Of a DNA stretch of 64,000 nucleotides, positions 24,067 to 36,699 are shown in pieces. The notes under the pieces are model-generated. The model was given only the letters and a program-made list of their open reading frames with translations, did not search any database and had not been told where the DNA came from. How positions within the stretch are numbered: position 1 is the first letter of the stretch; every line of letters starts with the position of its first letter. The translations under genes were made by a program, and so were the position numbers. The DNA comes from Malurus cyaneus samueli (Eukaryota; Chordata; Aves; Passeriformes; Maluridae), in contig CM019236.1 in the NCBI GenBank assembly GCA_009741485.1, positions 67,507,328-67,571,327 on the forward strand, in the 5' to 3' direction.

Positions 24067-25046
24067 AATATGTACTCTGACAATGTCCCATAATTTCTTT
24101 TGGGAGAATGGCAAGTTAAGAGATAACGCCCTAAGACTGCATGATTCATCAACTTACTCTTCGTTAGGAACAGAACTGTTAATTCTCTTTTATGCAGAGG
24201 GAAACTGGAGGAAAAGGGAATTGTTGTGACTTTGCAGGCCTATGCAGTCAGACAGATAAAATCTCAGCATCCCAGGGGACAAGCCAGTGCTTCATCCTGA
24301 CACTGAGTTAACTCCAAAAATCCAGAGTCAGTTTCATTCCTCATGCCCATTGGAAGTCGGTTTTCAAGCAGTGGAATTGCTTACTTAGCATGCTCTTAAT
24401 TTTTCCACTGGAGGAATTTTTTTGCCCCCTGAAGGGAAGAGAAGGTGGCTGTTTATTGGCAACCAACAGGCACCACTGTCAGAACTCTGAAATCCCAGAC
24501 TCTACAGGGCACTTTGCTGAAACCAAGCAAAAGTCAGCAGATGCCCACCAAACAGCAGCACTATATTCAAACTTGGGGGGGAAAAACCCAACCAAATAGC
24601 ATCTACTGAAACCTAATTTCCAGGATTTCCTTCAAAATCCCCTTTAAGCTTTATGGAGAGCAGAGATAAAATAATGTAGACATGTCAAGCACCGTCTCTG
24701 ATCACGTTGGCATTATTTTGGTTAAAAAGTGGTCTTAAATTTGAATTTCTCCTCCAAAATCTCAAATCTGTAGAACCAAAGAAGCACTGAAACATTGAGT
24801 AATAGAAACATAAAATCATTAAAAATGTAAAATGGTTTGAGTTAGAAGGGACCTGAAAAGACCACCCAGTTCCACTCTGCCTGCTGCTGGCAGGGATATC
24901 TTCCTTTAGACAAGCTTGGTCAGAGCTCTGGGTATCCCCAGCTTCCCTTAAAAACTGTGTCATTTCCTCACTGCCTTCACAGGGAAGAATCTCTTCAAAT
25001 GTGCATTTCTCTTAAACCAGTTTTTGATCTGAAACCAGGAAAAATT
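24067..25046. repeat. First copy of the near-exact duplicate ending at the gap
   Basis: Matches 29098-30073 almost base for base: I see only a few one-base differences, for example A-run lengths near 24830 and 24860. It ends exactly at the N run. Confidence 0.95.
24800..25030 (-). mobile_element. CR1 LINE 3' fragment
   Basis: Starts aatagaaacataaaatcatt, then aatggtttgagttagaaggg and acctgaaaagaccacccagt: the reverse-complemented CR1 3' end. It continues into cctcactgccttcacaggga. It is part of the duplicated block, so it also occurs at about 29831-30055. Confidence 0.85.
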
Positions 25047-25071
25047 NNNNNNNNNNNNNNNNNNNNNNNNN
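25047..25071. other. Assembly gap, 25 N
   Basis: Exactly 25 N. The fixed size and the duplicated sequence on both sides indicate a join whose flanks overlap, not a measured gap. Confidence 0.98.
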
Positions 25072-27825
25072 CCCCACCCCACACCCACACCACAGAACAC
25101 ACACAAACACCCAACCACCATCCATACCACCCAACACCCAAACGCACCAACAAGCCCCATGTTAGTTGGTGATACTCTCATAACTTCTGATTCTGTCACA
25201 GCATGGGCCAATTAACCAGCTGAATAGAGTGTTGTTAACGGTCATGCGGAAGACGCCCCTGGATCATCTGCCAAACACATAGGCCATGGGAATGTAAAAT
25301 AGATGAAATCTCTCTCTATTTTCCTTTGCTTACCCCTGTCGAAAAGAGCTTTTGTGTTGCCACGTGCTTAATACTCATTATCTCACATGATCGTTTTGTC
25401 TCCCTTTATTTTTTTTTTTTTTTTGTTTTCTCCATCCCCTTGGCAAAGTGAAGAGTTGCAATGGCCAGGTGCTGCTTGGATGCTGGCCTGGGTCGCCCAT
25501 GCAAATCGTGTCACAACATCCATAATTATCACAAAGGCAATGTTCCGTTGGATTAGGATTTTAATGGGTTGAACATCTTGAAATTAAACCCCTTTCCTCA
25601 CCTGTGTGCTGTCTTTGGCATTGTTGCTGCACCGAGAGCTGAGATCCCCAAGCAGGAGTGGCAGGGCTGATGGGTGGGTACAAAGGAGGTGCTGTGCTGT
25701 TGACGGCGTGAAACATCCCCCCCTGGGCAACTACAACTGGCACATCCTCCGGACCCACCCAATACTTTGGAACAAACGCTCCTACTCCTCCCCACTTATA
25801 ATATATAAATCCCACCAAAACATATTCCTTCCAGATCTAAGATAATTCGAGAGATGCCATTCTCTTTCTCATCTACAATGGGGGAGCGGTCTGTTTGGTG
25901 CGCGGGGCTGTTAATCCGCCTTCCCGTAGGTGAGGGAGCCACCAAAGAGGGGAGATGTTAATGTGTCTTTAAAAACATCCCCGTCCCTTTCTTATGTACC
26001 AAACACATCACGCAGACAGTTTTTCCTCTTGACCAGAAAGACATGTTGTTGATTTTCACCTTGATCCACTGTGGGTCCAGGGAAGAGCAGGTCCTGCTTT
26101 TAAAGAACCCTTTTCCTTTAAAGAAAGAGAGGACCATTTCGGGGGCTGGCACAGTTGCCCAGATTGGGAGCTTGCAGAGCAACAAAAGATGACCGTGTGT
26201 AAGCAAGAATCGCTTCCAACAGCTAAATTATTCCCAGCGTGACAGTATGCGACATTTTAAGTAATTTTCCAAGCATTAGTCTGCCCAGGCAGTCCTTACT
26301 GGGGAATACGTCACTTTGGTATCATCAGGAGAGGATGTATAAAGTTAGTGAATCAAGCACTGCATTTGATAACTCAGTCATTCTCACCAAAAGTTTCGTA
26401 GTCATGCAAAGGCACCAGATTGGGGTGTGGAAAAAAACATCCTACCATTAATGTTGCTGGGGAGCTGAATGGGCACATTAATAGAAATATTTGGGTTTCT
26501 TGAATTTTACTACTTCTTAAACAAGCCCTGTTCTCTGAGGATAGACATTATGGAAAGTCTGCTTTATAAGTGCTTTCCCATCAACCCATCTCCTCTGTCT
26601 TTGTATGGTTTGAGCGACATCATGAAAAGGAGGTGTGATGGTGTATCACATTAACAAAGCCTTTTTCTCTAGACAAGCAGAGCTGTCCAGTTAGTTCCTG
26701 CAGTCAAACATCGGTAGGTTTGTTTTTTATTGTCTAATCTTCCAGGGTAAACGAGTGGTGCATCAGGATTATGCCGTTGGCGAGGATTATTTCGGAAAAG
26801 GTTTCCGAATCATATTGTTGGTGTGGTTTGTGTTTTTATATAGGCCCACATGAATCTCCTGTTGCTAAGCGAAAGCAATCCGAAGTAAAAGGCAAGGCTC
26901 ATACCAGAGCTTGTCTTTGAATTGCTGTATGGAGACTTTCATTCTTGTAACTGCTTCTCTCTTTATGCTTTCTCCCATAAAAATTCTGACTTGACTTGCT
27001 ACCATAACTTTTCATTCCCCCTAATTCAGAATATATTCACATTAAGACGTGTTGCTGTTTGGCTTGAGGCTACCCATTTTGATGAAGCTTGTGAGTAGCC
27101 TTCATTATTAAATGACCTTTTAATAATGAGTGGATGGGATTAAATTTATATTAGAGATTCTGTCAGCTACTCATGCTGATATACTGTAGTCTTTCTCCTC
27201 CAGACATCACGCTGAAATCCTATATGTAAAAAACTCATATTTTTAGTTGGCAAAGGACCTTGTTCTCGTGCAAGTTAGATAAGAGTGGCTTTATTTTTTT
27301 TTTTAATAGAATGCAATCGGTGACAATTTCAATCTCCTACTGCCACAGCTGCCAGGAAGGTCTTGTAGTGCAGTGGGGGAGGAGCTCTTCTCTGAACTCT
27401 CCTTTTTCTCCTCGTGGCTCTGGAGATTATTCTTTCAGGTCAGTATATTCAGTACTGTGTGTTGCAGTACCAGTATTTACCACATTTCCTTTAGATATCA
27501 CATATACTTGGATTGTGGAAAGCTGTCTTAGGATCCAATTTCACCCTACAACCTCAGACACTGCCAAGCCCACCACAGAACAAATCCTTATAGTCCCAAC
27601 ATCTAAGTGTCCTTTAAACTCTCAGGAATGGTGACCCCACACTGTCCTGGAGAGCTGGTGGGTGCGGGAGAAGGCAGCTGGGAGAGGGCGCCTCTTTGAG
27701 TGAAGAAAATTTCTGTCATTCCAAGTTAAACTCGCCTAGAACATCTCGAGGCAATTTCTCTTTCCATTGCTTCAAGGTGTTTATCCTCACTGGGTTCTGC
27801 GACTAGAATTATTGTTTAGGCACTG
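25072..27825. repeat. Error-rich second copy of 19635-22195
   Basis: From about 25160 it follows 19635-22195 in order, but with small insertions and deletions every few to twenty bases and few plain substitutions. This is the error profile of unpolished single-molecule reads, not of evolutionary divergence. The first 90 bases after the gap are C/A-rich filler with no clear match. It includes a garbled copy of LTR family B (to about 25500) and of the CR1 (about 27490-27790). Any open frames here are meaningless. Confidence 0.85.
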
Positions 27826-28239
27826 TGTAGTACTGGCTTGTGATGGGACAGCGTTGCTGGCTTTGAAACTCACTTTTTCTATGTGTTCAATGCTGCATTC
27901 ACCTTTGTACTTCACGAGTAATCTCTTGGAAAGGTTTTCCAATATCACGTTCCTTGCCTGAGGAAACAGGCATCAGCAAAGCCATTGGAAAATTTACATG
28001 AGCCCTCAGACTCTTGGAAGTTGCCAAGAGTGAGGGAAAGGGATCTTGAGCTCTGGCTGTGCAGGGCTCCAGTTGCATTGTGTCATTAGACTCTGGAATG
28101 TGCAAGGTCTCAACTCCAGTGTCCAAAACTGGTCCCCAGATGTCATTGCTGTCACTCCACCAGGATGTGTGTTGATTTTTCTTGACCTGGTTTTCAGCAC
28201 TGGGGGAGCCACAAAGATGGCTTCCGTGAGAAGCTTCTG
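27826..28239. other. Sequence unique to the right-hand copy
   Basis: Normal sequence quality, without a match in the left copy. It sits between the noisy filler and an LTR. A plus-strand open frame (28046-28639) spans it and the LTR without coding features. Confidence 0.55.
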
Positions 28240-28882
28240 GAAGCTTCCACCATGCCCAGCAGAGCTGATCCCTGATGGCTCTGAAGATGACGGTCATGCC
28301 ACTGGCAAAGCCTGGGCCAACTGCGGGTGTTGGTTATGCCTCTGTGACGGCAGATTTGAGAATAAATCAAAACCAAGGGGGAGGGCTGTCTGCCCATGGG
28401 TGGGGGGAGACTCCTGTTGCAGCAGTTTGCTGCTCCTGAGATGGATCCACGGTGGAGGAGCTCATGGAGAATTTCTCCTGTGGGAGGGACCCCAGGGCGC
28501 AGCAGGGGAAGGAAAGCGCACCGCTGCTTTCCATGAGCGGTGGAAGACGGAGAATGAGCTGAGCAAACTGCGCACACCCTGTCCCTCTGCACTGTTGGGG
28601 AGAAGGAAAGAGGGGCTGGGGGAAGAAAGGTGTCTTTAAGGGTTTATTTTACTTCTCATCATCCTCCTCTGTCTCTGTTAGTAATGCATTCAATTTGACT
28701 TTCAATTCAATTTCAACACTAAGCTGAGACTGTTTTGTCCTTGGAGTGTTTTTCTCCTGGTCCTCTCCTTGACTCATGATATCTTCGTTAATTTTTTTTC
28801 TCTCCTCTGCCCAGCTGTGGCCAGGGAGAGAGAGTGAGCAGCTGTGGTGTCTGGCATTTGGGCAGGGTTAAACCACAACACA
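28240..28882 (+). mobile_element. Avian ERV LTR, same long family as 22195-23511 but a different copy
   Basis: Starts ggaagcttccaccatgccca and continues ctgatggctctgaagatgac. Further on it has gagaatttctcctgtgggag, cttctcatcatcctcctctg and a terminal gggttaaaccacaacaca. It lacks the 39-bp and 22-bp arrays of the left copy, so it is not simply the same element read twice. Confidence 0.65.
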
Positions 28883-29097
28883 GAGTAACAGAAAAGTGGG
28901 AATGCAACTTTAATTCAAAAACTGTCCTGTTGGGTGGGCTTTGCTGTGAATCTGTAATGCAGCAGCTCTCGCTGTCCCACCGGGTGCTGCTGGCACAGAT
29001 GGCTGCTCCTACTCCAAGCTCAGGTATTCACTGCCTCGCTGCACTGCCAGAACCATCTCGATGCTGCTCTGCATCCCAGAGGGGCCGCTCAGCTGAA
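28883..29097. other. Short unique stretch before the near-exact duplicate
   Basis: No match to the left copy, no repeat or gene recognised. Confidence 0.5.
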
Positions 29098-30073
29098 AAT
29101 ATGTACTCTGACAATGTCCCATAATTTCTTTTGGGAGAATGGCAAGTTAAGAGATAACGCCCTAAGACTGCATGATTCATCAACTTACTCTTCGTTAGGA
29201 ACAGAACTGTTAATTCTCTTTTATGCAGAGGGAAACTGGAGGAAAAGGGAATTGTTGTGACTTTGCAGGCCTATGCAGTCAGACAGATAAAATCTCAGCA
29301 TCCCAGGGGACAAGCCAGTGCTTCATCCTGACACTGAGTTAACTCCAAAAATCCAGAGTCAGTTTCATTCCTCATGCCCATTGGAAGTCGGTTTTCAAGC
29401 AGTGGAATTGCTTACTTAGCATGCTCTTAATTTTTCCACTGGAGGAATTTTTTTGCCCCCTGAAGGGAAGAGAAGGTGGCTGTTTATTGGCAACCAACAG
29501 GCACCACTGTCAGAACTCTGAAATCCCAGACTCTACAGGGCACTTTGCTGAAACCAAGCAAAAGTCAGCAGATGCCCACCAAACAGCAGCACTATATTCA
29601 AACTTGGGGGGGAAAAACCCAACCAAATAGCATCTACTGAAACCTAATTTCCAGGATTTCCTTCAAAATCCCCTTTAAGCTTTATGGAGAGCAGAGATAA
29701 AATAATGTAGACATGTCAAGCACCGTCTCTGATCACGTTGGCATTATTTTGGTTAAAAAGTGGTCTTAAATTTGAATTTCTCCTCCAAAATCTCAAATCT
29801 GTAGAACCAAAGAAGCACTGAAACATTGAGTAATAGAAACATAAAATCATTAAAATGTAGAATGGTTTGAGTTAGAAGGGACCTGAAAGACCACCCAGTT
29901 CCACTCTGCCTGCTGCTGGCAGGGATATCTTCCTTTAGACAAGCTTGGTCAGAGCTCTGGGTATCCCCAGCTTCCCTTAAAAACTGTGTCATTTCCTCAC
30001 TGCCTTCACAGGGAAGAATCTCTTCAAATGTGCATTTCTCTTAAACCAGTTTTTGATCTGAAACCAGGAAAAT
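29098..30073. repeat. Second copy of the near-exact duplicate (of 24067-25046)
   Basis: Starts aatatgtactctgacaatgt and ends gaaaccaggaaaat, where the left copy runs into the gap. Only a handful of one-base differences. A CR1 3' end on the minus strand (about 29831-30055) is included. Confidence 0.95.
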
Positions 30074-33000
30074 CCATCCCTGTCTCACTTTGACAGCAAC
30101 CCTGCCTGGTTTCTCCTTGTGTGGCCCCAGGGGCTGATCGTGTGTGTGTTTTCGGAATCTTGTAAGGTGTTCTTGTGAATAAGCCTGCTCCGTCCTGAAG
30201 AGAAGCAGCAAGAAAACCTCTGCGGAATGCAGCGCAAGGGTCCAGCAGATTTGGATCGGTGGCCCCTCACTTGCCAGTGGTAAATCCATGCAGCCCCCAG
30301 ATCTGCTGCTGTATGCAACAATGGGCCAGGGCAGCACGGGGACAAAGGTCTCTGCTCGAGGCAGTCAGATCACAGTGAACCCATTTTAATCTGCTGCACT
30401 CCTGTGACATAAAGAAGTGCTCAATTTTTGCCTTTGCTTTTTTTCATTTTTTCATTGTCAGGGCAATGCTGGTTCTGCCTTCTTTTCTCTTCCCTTTGAT
30501 CTGAAATAGATGAGAATTGAGGCTGCTCTCTGGCTCCATGTCTACTGTGCTAATAAGGGGGCTGGAGAGCAAGGCACAAGTAAGAAGAATGAAAAAAAAA
30601 GAAAAATATCGCATGAGGAAAAGCAGAAGCCCTAAAGGCAAGCTTTTCATGTCAAAACACTTGTTGGCTGCTTGTTTTGAATGCTTCAATTTAAACAATA
30701 TATGAGAGGCAGTGGCCTGAATCCTCCCAGTTGGAGCCTTGGGGAGGCCAAGGCAAGCACCACAGCTGCTGCTGCTGCTCTATGCCACTAAACAAATTCG
30801 CAAGATCCTCTTGTTTCAATTTATTTTTAGATGTGGAAACCTCTGCTTCTTCTCTGATACTCAGCATCGCTGCACCAAGAGGGCTGTCAGAAGAAATTCA
30901 GTTTCTGTGCTCCTTTTTGCTGTGACCTTATCATCCACAGCTCTGAGCTCTGCTCAACTTTTCAGCGAAACCTTGCTCCCCAGACTGCCTTGATTTTTTT
31001 TTTAAGCGCTGACGCCACTCGTAAAATTTCAGAAAAATAAGATAATTAGTGCTGCTTGTAAGTAACTTTCAGGGAAAAATCAGCTGCTCTGCATTCAGCA
31101 TATGGTCGTGCAGTTCTTCAAATGCCTGAAATTCCATCTCCAGCTTCCTGTGGATGAACAGGTCACATCTAAACTGTCAGAGCTGAAGTGGCACCAGAAA
31201 ATTATAGATATCAGTAACCTGCAGAGTGTGTTAAGTATAGAAGAGTAAAATTACTGCTGAAGGAAATAAAGGAAGTGAAGTGAGATTTCTGGTAAGAGCT
31301 TTGTGGTAATGGAGGAGATATCTTCTGTCACTGCTTTCAGTAGGTGTGCTTACCAGGAATTTTGGTATTAGCTCTGATCTCAGTTGTCACCTGCCACTGC
31401 TAAACAGTTTGCAGCTGTCCTTCTACCCCCATTTTCTCGGGGCAAATAGCACTTCCGAGACTTTTTGATTTCCAAGCTGGTTGATGGCTTTTTGAGAGGC
31501 AAAGGTGAGGTCACCACCTGCAGGACATGTAGTCACTGCCAACATCTCCACTGCCCCATGAGGACCACTGGCCAGGGAAGCAGCTGCCTGGCAGACCATG
31601 AGCTTCCCCTGCTGGATTCATAAATATCGTCTCGTTCTTCCCAAACATTGCAGGGCTCCTCCATGCATGCTTGAAAATTATAGAAGTAGTTAAAAATAGT
31701 GCTCCCAATACGAAGGTAAGAGAAAAACAACCAAGCTAAGCGAGGTGTCAGATTAATAACATTAATTTTTTTTTTCAGTGAGCACTGATTCCTTTGAAAT
31801 CAACTGCAAGCTTTAACGAAGAGAATTTCTTTCAGCACACTGAGTTTTCTGCCTAATTGCAGCAGCTAACCCATTTCAGACAGCCTACCTCTCCCCTGCT
31901 TGCTCCCCTGGAGACAAGCAGCAGCTCGGTTCTTACCAAGAAGCGTTTCCCTTGATCTCTGTAGTGCCTCTCATCCTAATTGCAGCTATCTCATTTAAAC
32001 CGTCTCCTTGTCTCACCAATTAGAAATGAGCCCCGGGGTTTGATTCCTGCCCTCTCAGCTCCCCGGCAGGGAGCTGCAGGCTTGCAATCAAGCTTGAGCC
32101 TTGTTGCCTGTCTCCCGAGCTGACAGTCTGGTTCAGAGGGAGCGATGAAGGCAGGAGGTGTTATTTGTGTAAGGTCCCTATCAGCAAACCCGAGACACAG
32201 CCCCGCAGATATGCACCTGACAGGCTCTGCCATAATAGCTGCCCATTGTTACAGCGCTCTCTAATGAGGAAAAAAAAATAGGGGAAATGGAGGGGAAAAA
32301 AAAAGGGAAGAAAAAAGAAGGGAAGCTTTCTGCATACTAAGCACCCTCCATTTCTCAGCACAGATACACAGACGTGTTTCCAGTTGTTCCCCAGGGATGG
32401 GGAGCAGAAGCATAGCCAGATGTGGCCAAGGGAGCAGAACCTTTCTGACAATGGCAGAGAGCGCTGGGCATGGGTGATGGAGGCTGGGCACTGCCTTCTG
32501 GGGTTGGAGAAATCTTGACTGCCCTGCCTGCAAGGGCTGGAAGGACATGGCCTCGAGCCTTCTTCAAGAGATTTCAATTCCATTTCAGCCCAGATGCGCC
32601 TTTTTCCTTCCTCCCATATTTCCCCTTGGAGACTGACTCAGCAGGTCAACTGTCTCACTGCAAGTCTGAATAATTTCTTCTTCTTCCAAAAAAAACCCAA
32701 AAAAAAACCCAGAGCTATTTCTTGGAAACATACACGCAAGTGCACGATTTACATATAACCCCCACTGACTGCCAAGCAAGAGAAAAAAGCCCCAACATTC
32801 AAAATCAGCCCTTTCCATTGATGGGAGAGCAGTGTTTAGTATTCAGGATGCCACATCTGAATACATTGAGTAAATTATATGTGCCAAACTATTCACGCTT
32901 CGCCTGACTACAAGATTTACTCACACAACCAGCCACAGAAACGACATAATAAGAAACCTTCAGCTTGTTCCCGGAATACAGATATCCTAGCTGGGGAGCC

Positions 33001-33399
33001 AGCCTGACAAGGGTGGTGTGTGCTCCAGGAGAGCAGGGATCCACTTCTGCTTTAGGTAATCATTTAGGAAATCCAAAACCTGGCTTCCCAGGCAGACCTG
33101 ATGTTTCCTGCCTATGCGACCCAGGCAACCCATCTATCTCTGCATACAGAAATACCATTTTCCCTTTATCCCACCTGGGGTTCTTTTCTGCTCAAACAGG
33201 CTTCCGGTGATTAAGCTGGATGTGTCAGAAGGTCTGAGAGCATGGACCATTTCCCACAGGGCTGGTAGAGGGAAGCTCGGACAGTTGGATGCATGGACAG
33301 CCTTCCATGGAGGCATTTCAAGGGAATAAAATTCACCGTGCAGTGACCACTAAAGGGAGATAAGAAAGAACAGAGTTTTACAGCAGGCTTCCACAAAAG
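30074..33399. other. Intergenic; no gene seen
   Basis: Unique sequence, with a short CTG run at about 30767-30779 and A-rich patches near 32267-32320. The block about 31750-32260 is repeat-free with homeobox-like words (taattgcag, ctaattgc) and is a candidate noncoding regulatory element, at low certainty. Confidence 0.5.

Positions 33400-33433
<34 letters not shown>
33400..33433. repeat. Poly(A) run, 34 bases
   Basis: Uninterrupted A from 33400 to 33433. I could not identify a retrotransposed body or a target-site duplication around it. Confidence 0.95.
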
Positions 33434-33438
<5 letters not shown>

Positions 33439-34319
33439 CTCAAAACCAGCCAGAGAAATCCTGCCTGAAGGGTTTGGTTGCATTTCTGATTCTAGCTCAT
33501 ACTCTGAAGTGTTTTTTCCAGCTCACAGGTGTGTGGGAGCAACGATGGATTCACTCTGTCTGGTAAGTGTCCAACACAAGTGACCCCAAAGAGAGACAGA
33601 GGCTGGCTTTCAAGTGCCAGGCCTCTTCAAACTGAAATCAAACTGAATGAGGGACAGGATCTCTCTCCTCTGGCTGTGGGAAGTGATGACCTGAAGCAGC
33701 CCCTCCACTCACATTGCCTACCTGAGGAAACACAGAAGAGGTGGATGCAGCAGAAATTCCTCAGGGATGGCAGCTATTTCCATAACCCATGCTGCATGTG
33801 CACTGTTAAACCACATTTTCCCCTCTGTAACAATGCCCCTGTAGTGCAGCTTCAGAGAAGACTGAAAATCTGGATGCGGGGACAAATTGGGCTAGACTGC
33901 AGCGGGCTGGGGCCAGCCAAATCCCTGCCTCTGTCTGCCACTTGAGCTTGTTGCCTCCTGCCTCCCATCCAGCACCTTCTGGGGTGCTCCAGTGGAGCCC
34001 ACCATCAGCAGACAGCTGGGAAATGGATGCCAGTGAGATCAAAAGAGCAAGCAACAGGATATCCAAAGGGAAGGTCCAGAGAGAGTTGGTCACAGCCAAG
34101 GGTGGGTGAAGCAGGCATATCTTGGCTGTAAAACATGAAGAGGACTCCAGAGGAAAGCATTTCATGTGTGGTGTGGCCACCAGTGCCTGTCATCTCACCT
34201 GTCATCCTGTATGGAATATGTACGAAGTGGGAAAGAGATGGGGAAGGCGGCTTGGAAATGGGGATAAATTATCCTGGAGAAGGGAGAGCAGAGCAGGGTT
34301 TGTGTTACAGTCTGATGTT

Positions 34320-34733
34320 ACAAGTCTGATGACGGCTGAGAGAGCTGGGATTGCTCAGCCTGGAGAAGGTTCTGGGGAGATCTTAGAGCACTTTCCAGGG
34401 CCTAAAGGGCTCCAAGAGAGAGCTGGAGAGGGATTTTGGACAAAGGCCTGGGGTGAAAGGATGAGGAAGAACGGCTTCATACTGAGAGGCAGCAGGGTTA
34501 ATTAGATATTGGGAAAGAAATCTTGACTGAGAGCTGTGAAACACTGGCACAGGTTTCCCAGAGAGGCTGTGGCTGCCCCAACCCTGGAAGTATCCAAGGC
34601 CAGGCTGGATGAGGCTTTGATCAATTTGTTCTAGTGGAAAGTGTCCCTTTCCCATGGCAGGGGGCAGGACTGGACAGTCTTTTAAGGTCCCTTCCAACCC
34701 GAACCACGCTGTGATTCCATGATTCTATAATTT
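34320..34733 (+). mobile_element. CR1 LINE 3' end, about 0.4 kb
   Basis: Contains ttgctcagcctggagaaggt, then gggctccaagagagagctgg, acactggcacaggtttccca, caggctggatgaggctttga, ggcaggactggacagtcttt and the terminal gtgattccatgattctata with the CR1 3' octamer repeat. The best preserved CR1 copy in the window. Confidence 0.9.
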
Positions 34734-36009
34734 GCACATTCGTTGGGAGAGTGAAGCTGCAGAACATTAGCTCCAGCCTCAGATGATTGTTGAGAAAAGC
34801 AAGAATTTAATTTCTATACATACACTCTGCATATGCATTGCAGTTTTTGTATTTATTGAAGCATGATTTTCATCGGATTTGCCACCCTGCAGGGAAGCAA
34901 AGACTAAAGCTGAGATCATTAATCCTTAATACTAAGTAGATGCAGCTTGTTAGTTTGCATTTCACCATGCAATTATCTCTGCAGTGAAGCATTCTCAGAA
35001 ATGCTGGGCTGCTATTCCTCTGCACATCCAACCCAAAAAGACTGTGGAAAAGGGGGCAGAGGCCAATGATGTGATGCTGGGAGCATTGCTCACTCATTTG
35101 TGGGGCAACAGCTCAGCCACAGACATTTTATTCAGAAGCCTCCCTCATGTCTGCGTCGGTGAGAACACACTGACAGCAGCTCTGAAATTAACTGCAGATT
35201 GGAGCAATTAATCTGAATTTGAATACAATGTGTTCAAGGATTTCACAGGCAATTAATGATCCTGAATCTAATCTTCCCAAATGAAGTCCCAGCGAATTCC
35301 TCTGGGATGCCCAGCCATAACCTCCCGTTGCTGGGTCCATGCCTACAGCACCCGGGTTTAACTCCATTGGTCTTCTTGAACAGAATTATTTGCTCATGAA
35401 TCCATCACACCCACTCCAGGAGCTCTCCTGAAGCTTCTGACAACACCATGCACAGGGCCACCCTCCCCCTTTCATCTTCTTAATTGCTCTATTCAAAGCA
35501 GTCATTCAGCTCAGAGTTAAAATCCTTTGTGCAGATTTTTTTTTTTATTAAAATCTGAGTCTTGGAAGACGGTGACGGTTCTGCCCCGGAGGATGGATCC
35601 CCCACCGAACAGACACACCACAGGCAACTTGTCCTGTCTGCTTGTGGAAGCGTGAAGACGGGTTCACACTTGCTGGGAAGTGACAGTCACACGACTGGGA
35701 GGGTGAACAGCCCTTGTACCATCAACTGGTAACCAACCAAAACCGGCTCCAGCCACAAAGGTTTCGCTGAGCTACCACAGGGCTCTGCAGGTGATCAGTG
35801 AACATGTTCAGAAAAATAAGGCTCTGCTCATCCCTGGCCAGGAATGATGGAGGGAGCAGTGCTGGCACCGGCGGCCACAGCAGCACTGGGGGATGAATGA
35901 GGAGGAACTCGCTGGCGGGTGCAGGGGTCGCAAGGTCCCTGGGAGGAGGTTGGGAAAGAGACAGGACATGACAGGGGTGCTGTTCTGTTGTTATGATCCC
36001 TTGGAACAA
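34734..36009. other. Intergenic; no gene seen
   Basis: Unique sequence with a poly(T) run at about 35538-35548. No RNA gene or exon recognised. Confidence 0.55.
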
Positions 36010-36115
36010 TGTCAGGATCCCACTATTGAAATCATGTTAGGGTCTGGTGATTAAACGATACTCCTGCCCAAATTAAGGTGCAAATGAAGCCATTTGCTGA
36101 AGTCCATGTCTGGAT

Positions 36116-36121
36116 TTTATT
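36116..36121 (-). terminator. LTR poly(A) signal (AATAAA)
   Basis: About 150 bases downstream of the LTR TATA box on the minus strand. Confidence 0.6.
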
Positions 36122-36269
36122 GAATGGTAAACAATGTGAGGTGAAGAAAGAGAGAGAGACAGATTAAGTAGAAAGACAATCACCACCACCTGGGTTCCTG
36201 TGGTGTCCTGCTGGCCCCTCTTCCTCTCATCTCCTCAGGAGTGTCTGAGATTTCTTCTGGAGGTACCAC

Positions 36270-36276
36270 TTTTATA
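36270..36276 (-). promoter_or_regulatory. LTR TATA box (TATAAAA)
   Basis: Within the minus-strand solo LTR; points toward PCSK1. Confidence 0.6.
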
Positions 36277-36699
36277 CAGTCCAAGTACCCACGAGGTGTA
36301 TGAGCTGTTCCTGCCACTCAGGATGGAATGTATGTAAGGAGTTGCTTCCTTTCCCACCGTTTCCAGTGAGAATTTTTGAGTGGATAAGTTACCCAGTTCT
36401 GCCTCACCAGGCCTGGCACCTTCCTCTTGTTCGATCTGTGCTTTTCACACAGATTGCTCAGGGGAGTCTAGGCCAGTGTGCTAATTCCAAGCCTTTCACC
36501 TCCCAATAACCCTGACATTATCACCTTGTCATCTGTGCCCATTGAGATAGCTCATCTTGCAGGAACGTCCTTCTTTGATGGTGCTTTGAGACAAATTGAT
36601 CACATTCTTTAGGTCCTAACAGGTTCAGACCAGAATCCAAAGCCTTGCAGGACCTGTTAGACAGCTCGCTTTGCTGCCCAGCTGCTCCTCTCACTCTCC

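Larger units (their letters stand above)
36010..36517 (-). mobile_element. Solo LTR, 508 bp, with TATA box and poly(A) signal
   Basis: Bounded by TGTCAGG at 36010 and CCTGACA ending at 36517, which are perfect inverted 7-bp ends with the canonical TG...CA. On the minus strand it has TATAAAA at 36276-36270 and AATAAA at 36121-36116, about 150 bases apart in the right order for a U3-R-U5 unit. No internal retroviral sequence or second LTR is found nearby, so it is a solo LTR. I see no clear 4-6-bp target-site duplication (flanks ggaacaa and ttatcac), which suggests age or rearrangement. Confidence 0.8.

Noticed and set aside
25072..29097. Genuine recent tandem duplication
   Set aside because: Not fully excluded, but the mismatches in 25160-27825 are dominated by indels scattered at read-error density, and the copy abuts a fixed-size gap.
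33400..33433. Poly(A) run as the tail of a processed pseudogene (also 50562-50587)
   Set aside because: No recognisable gene body or target-site duplication beside either run.
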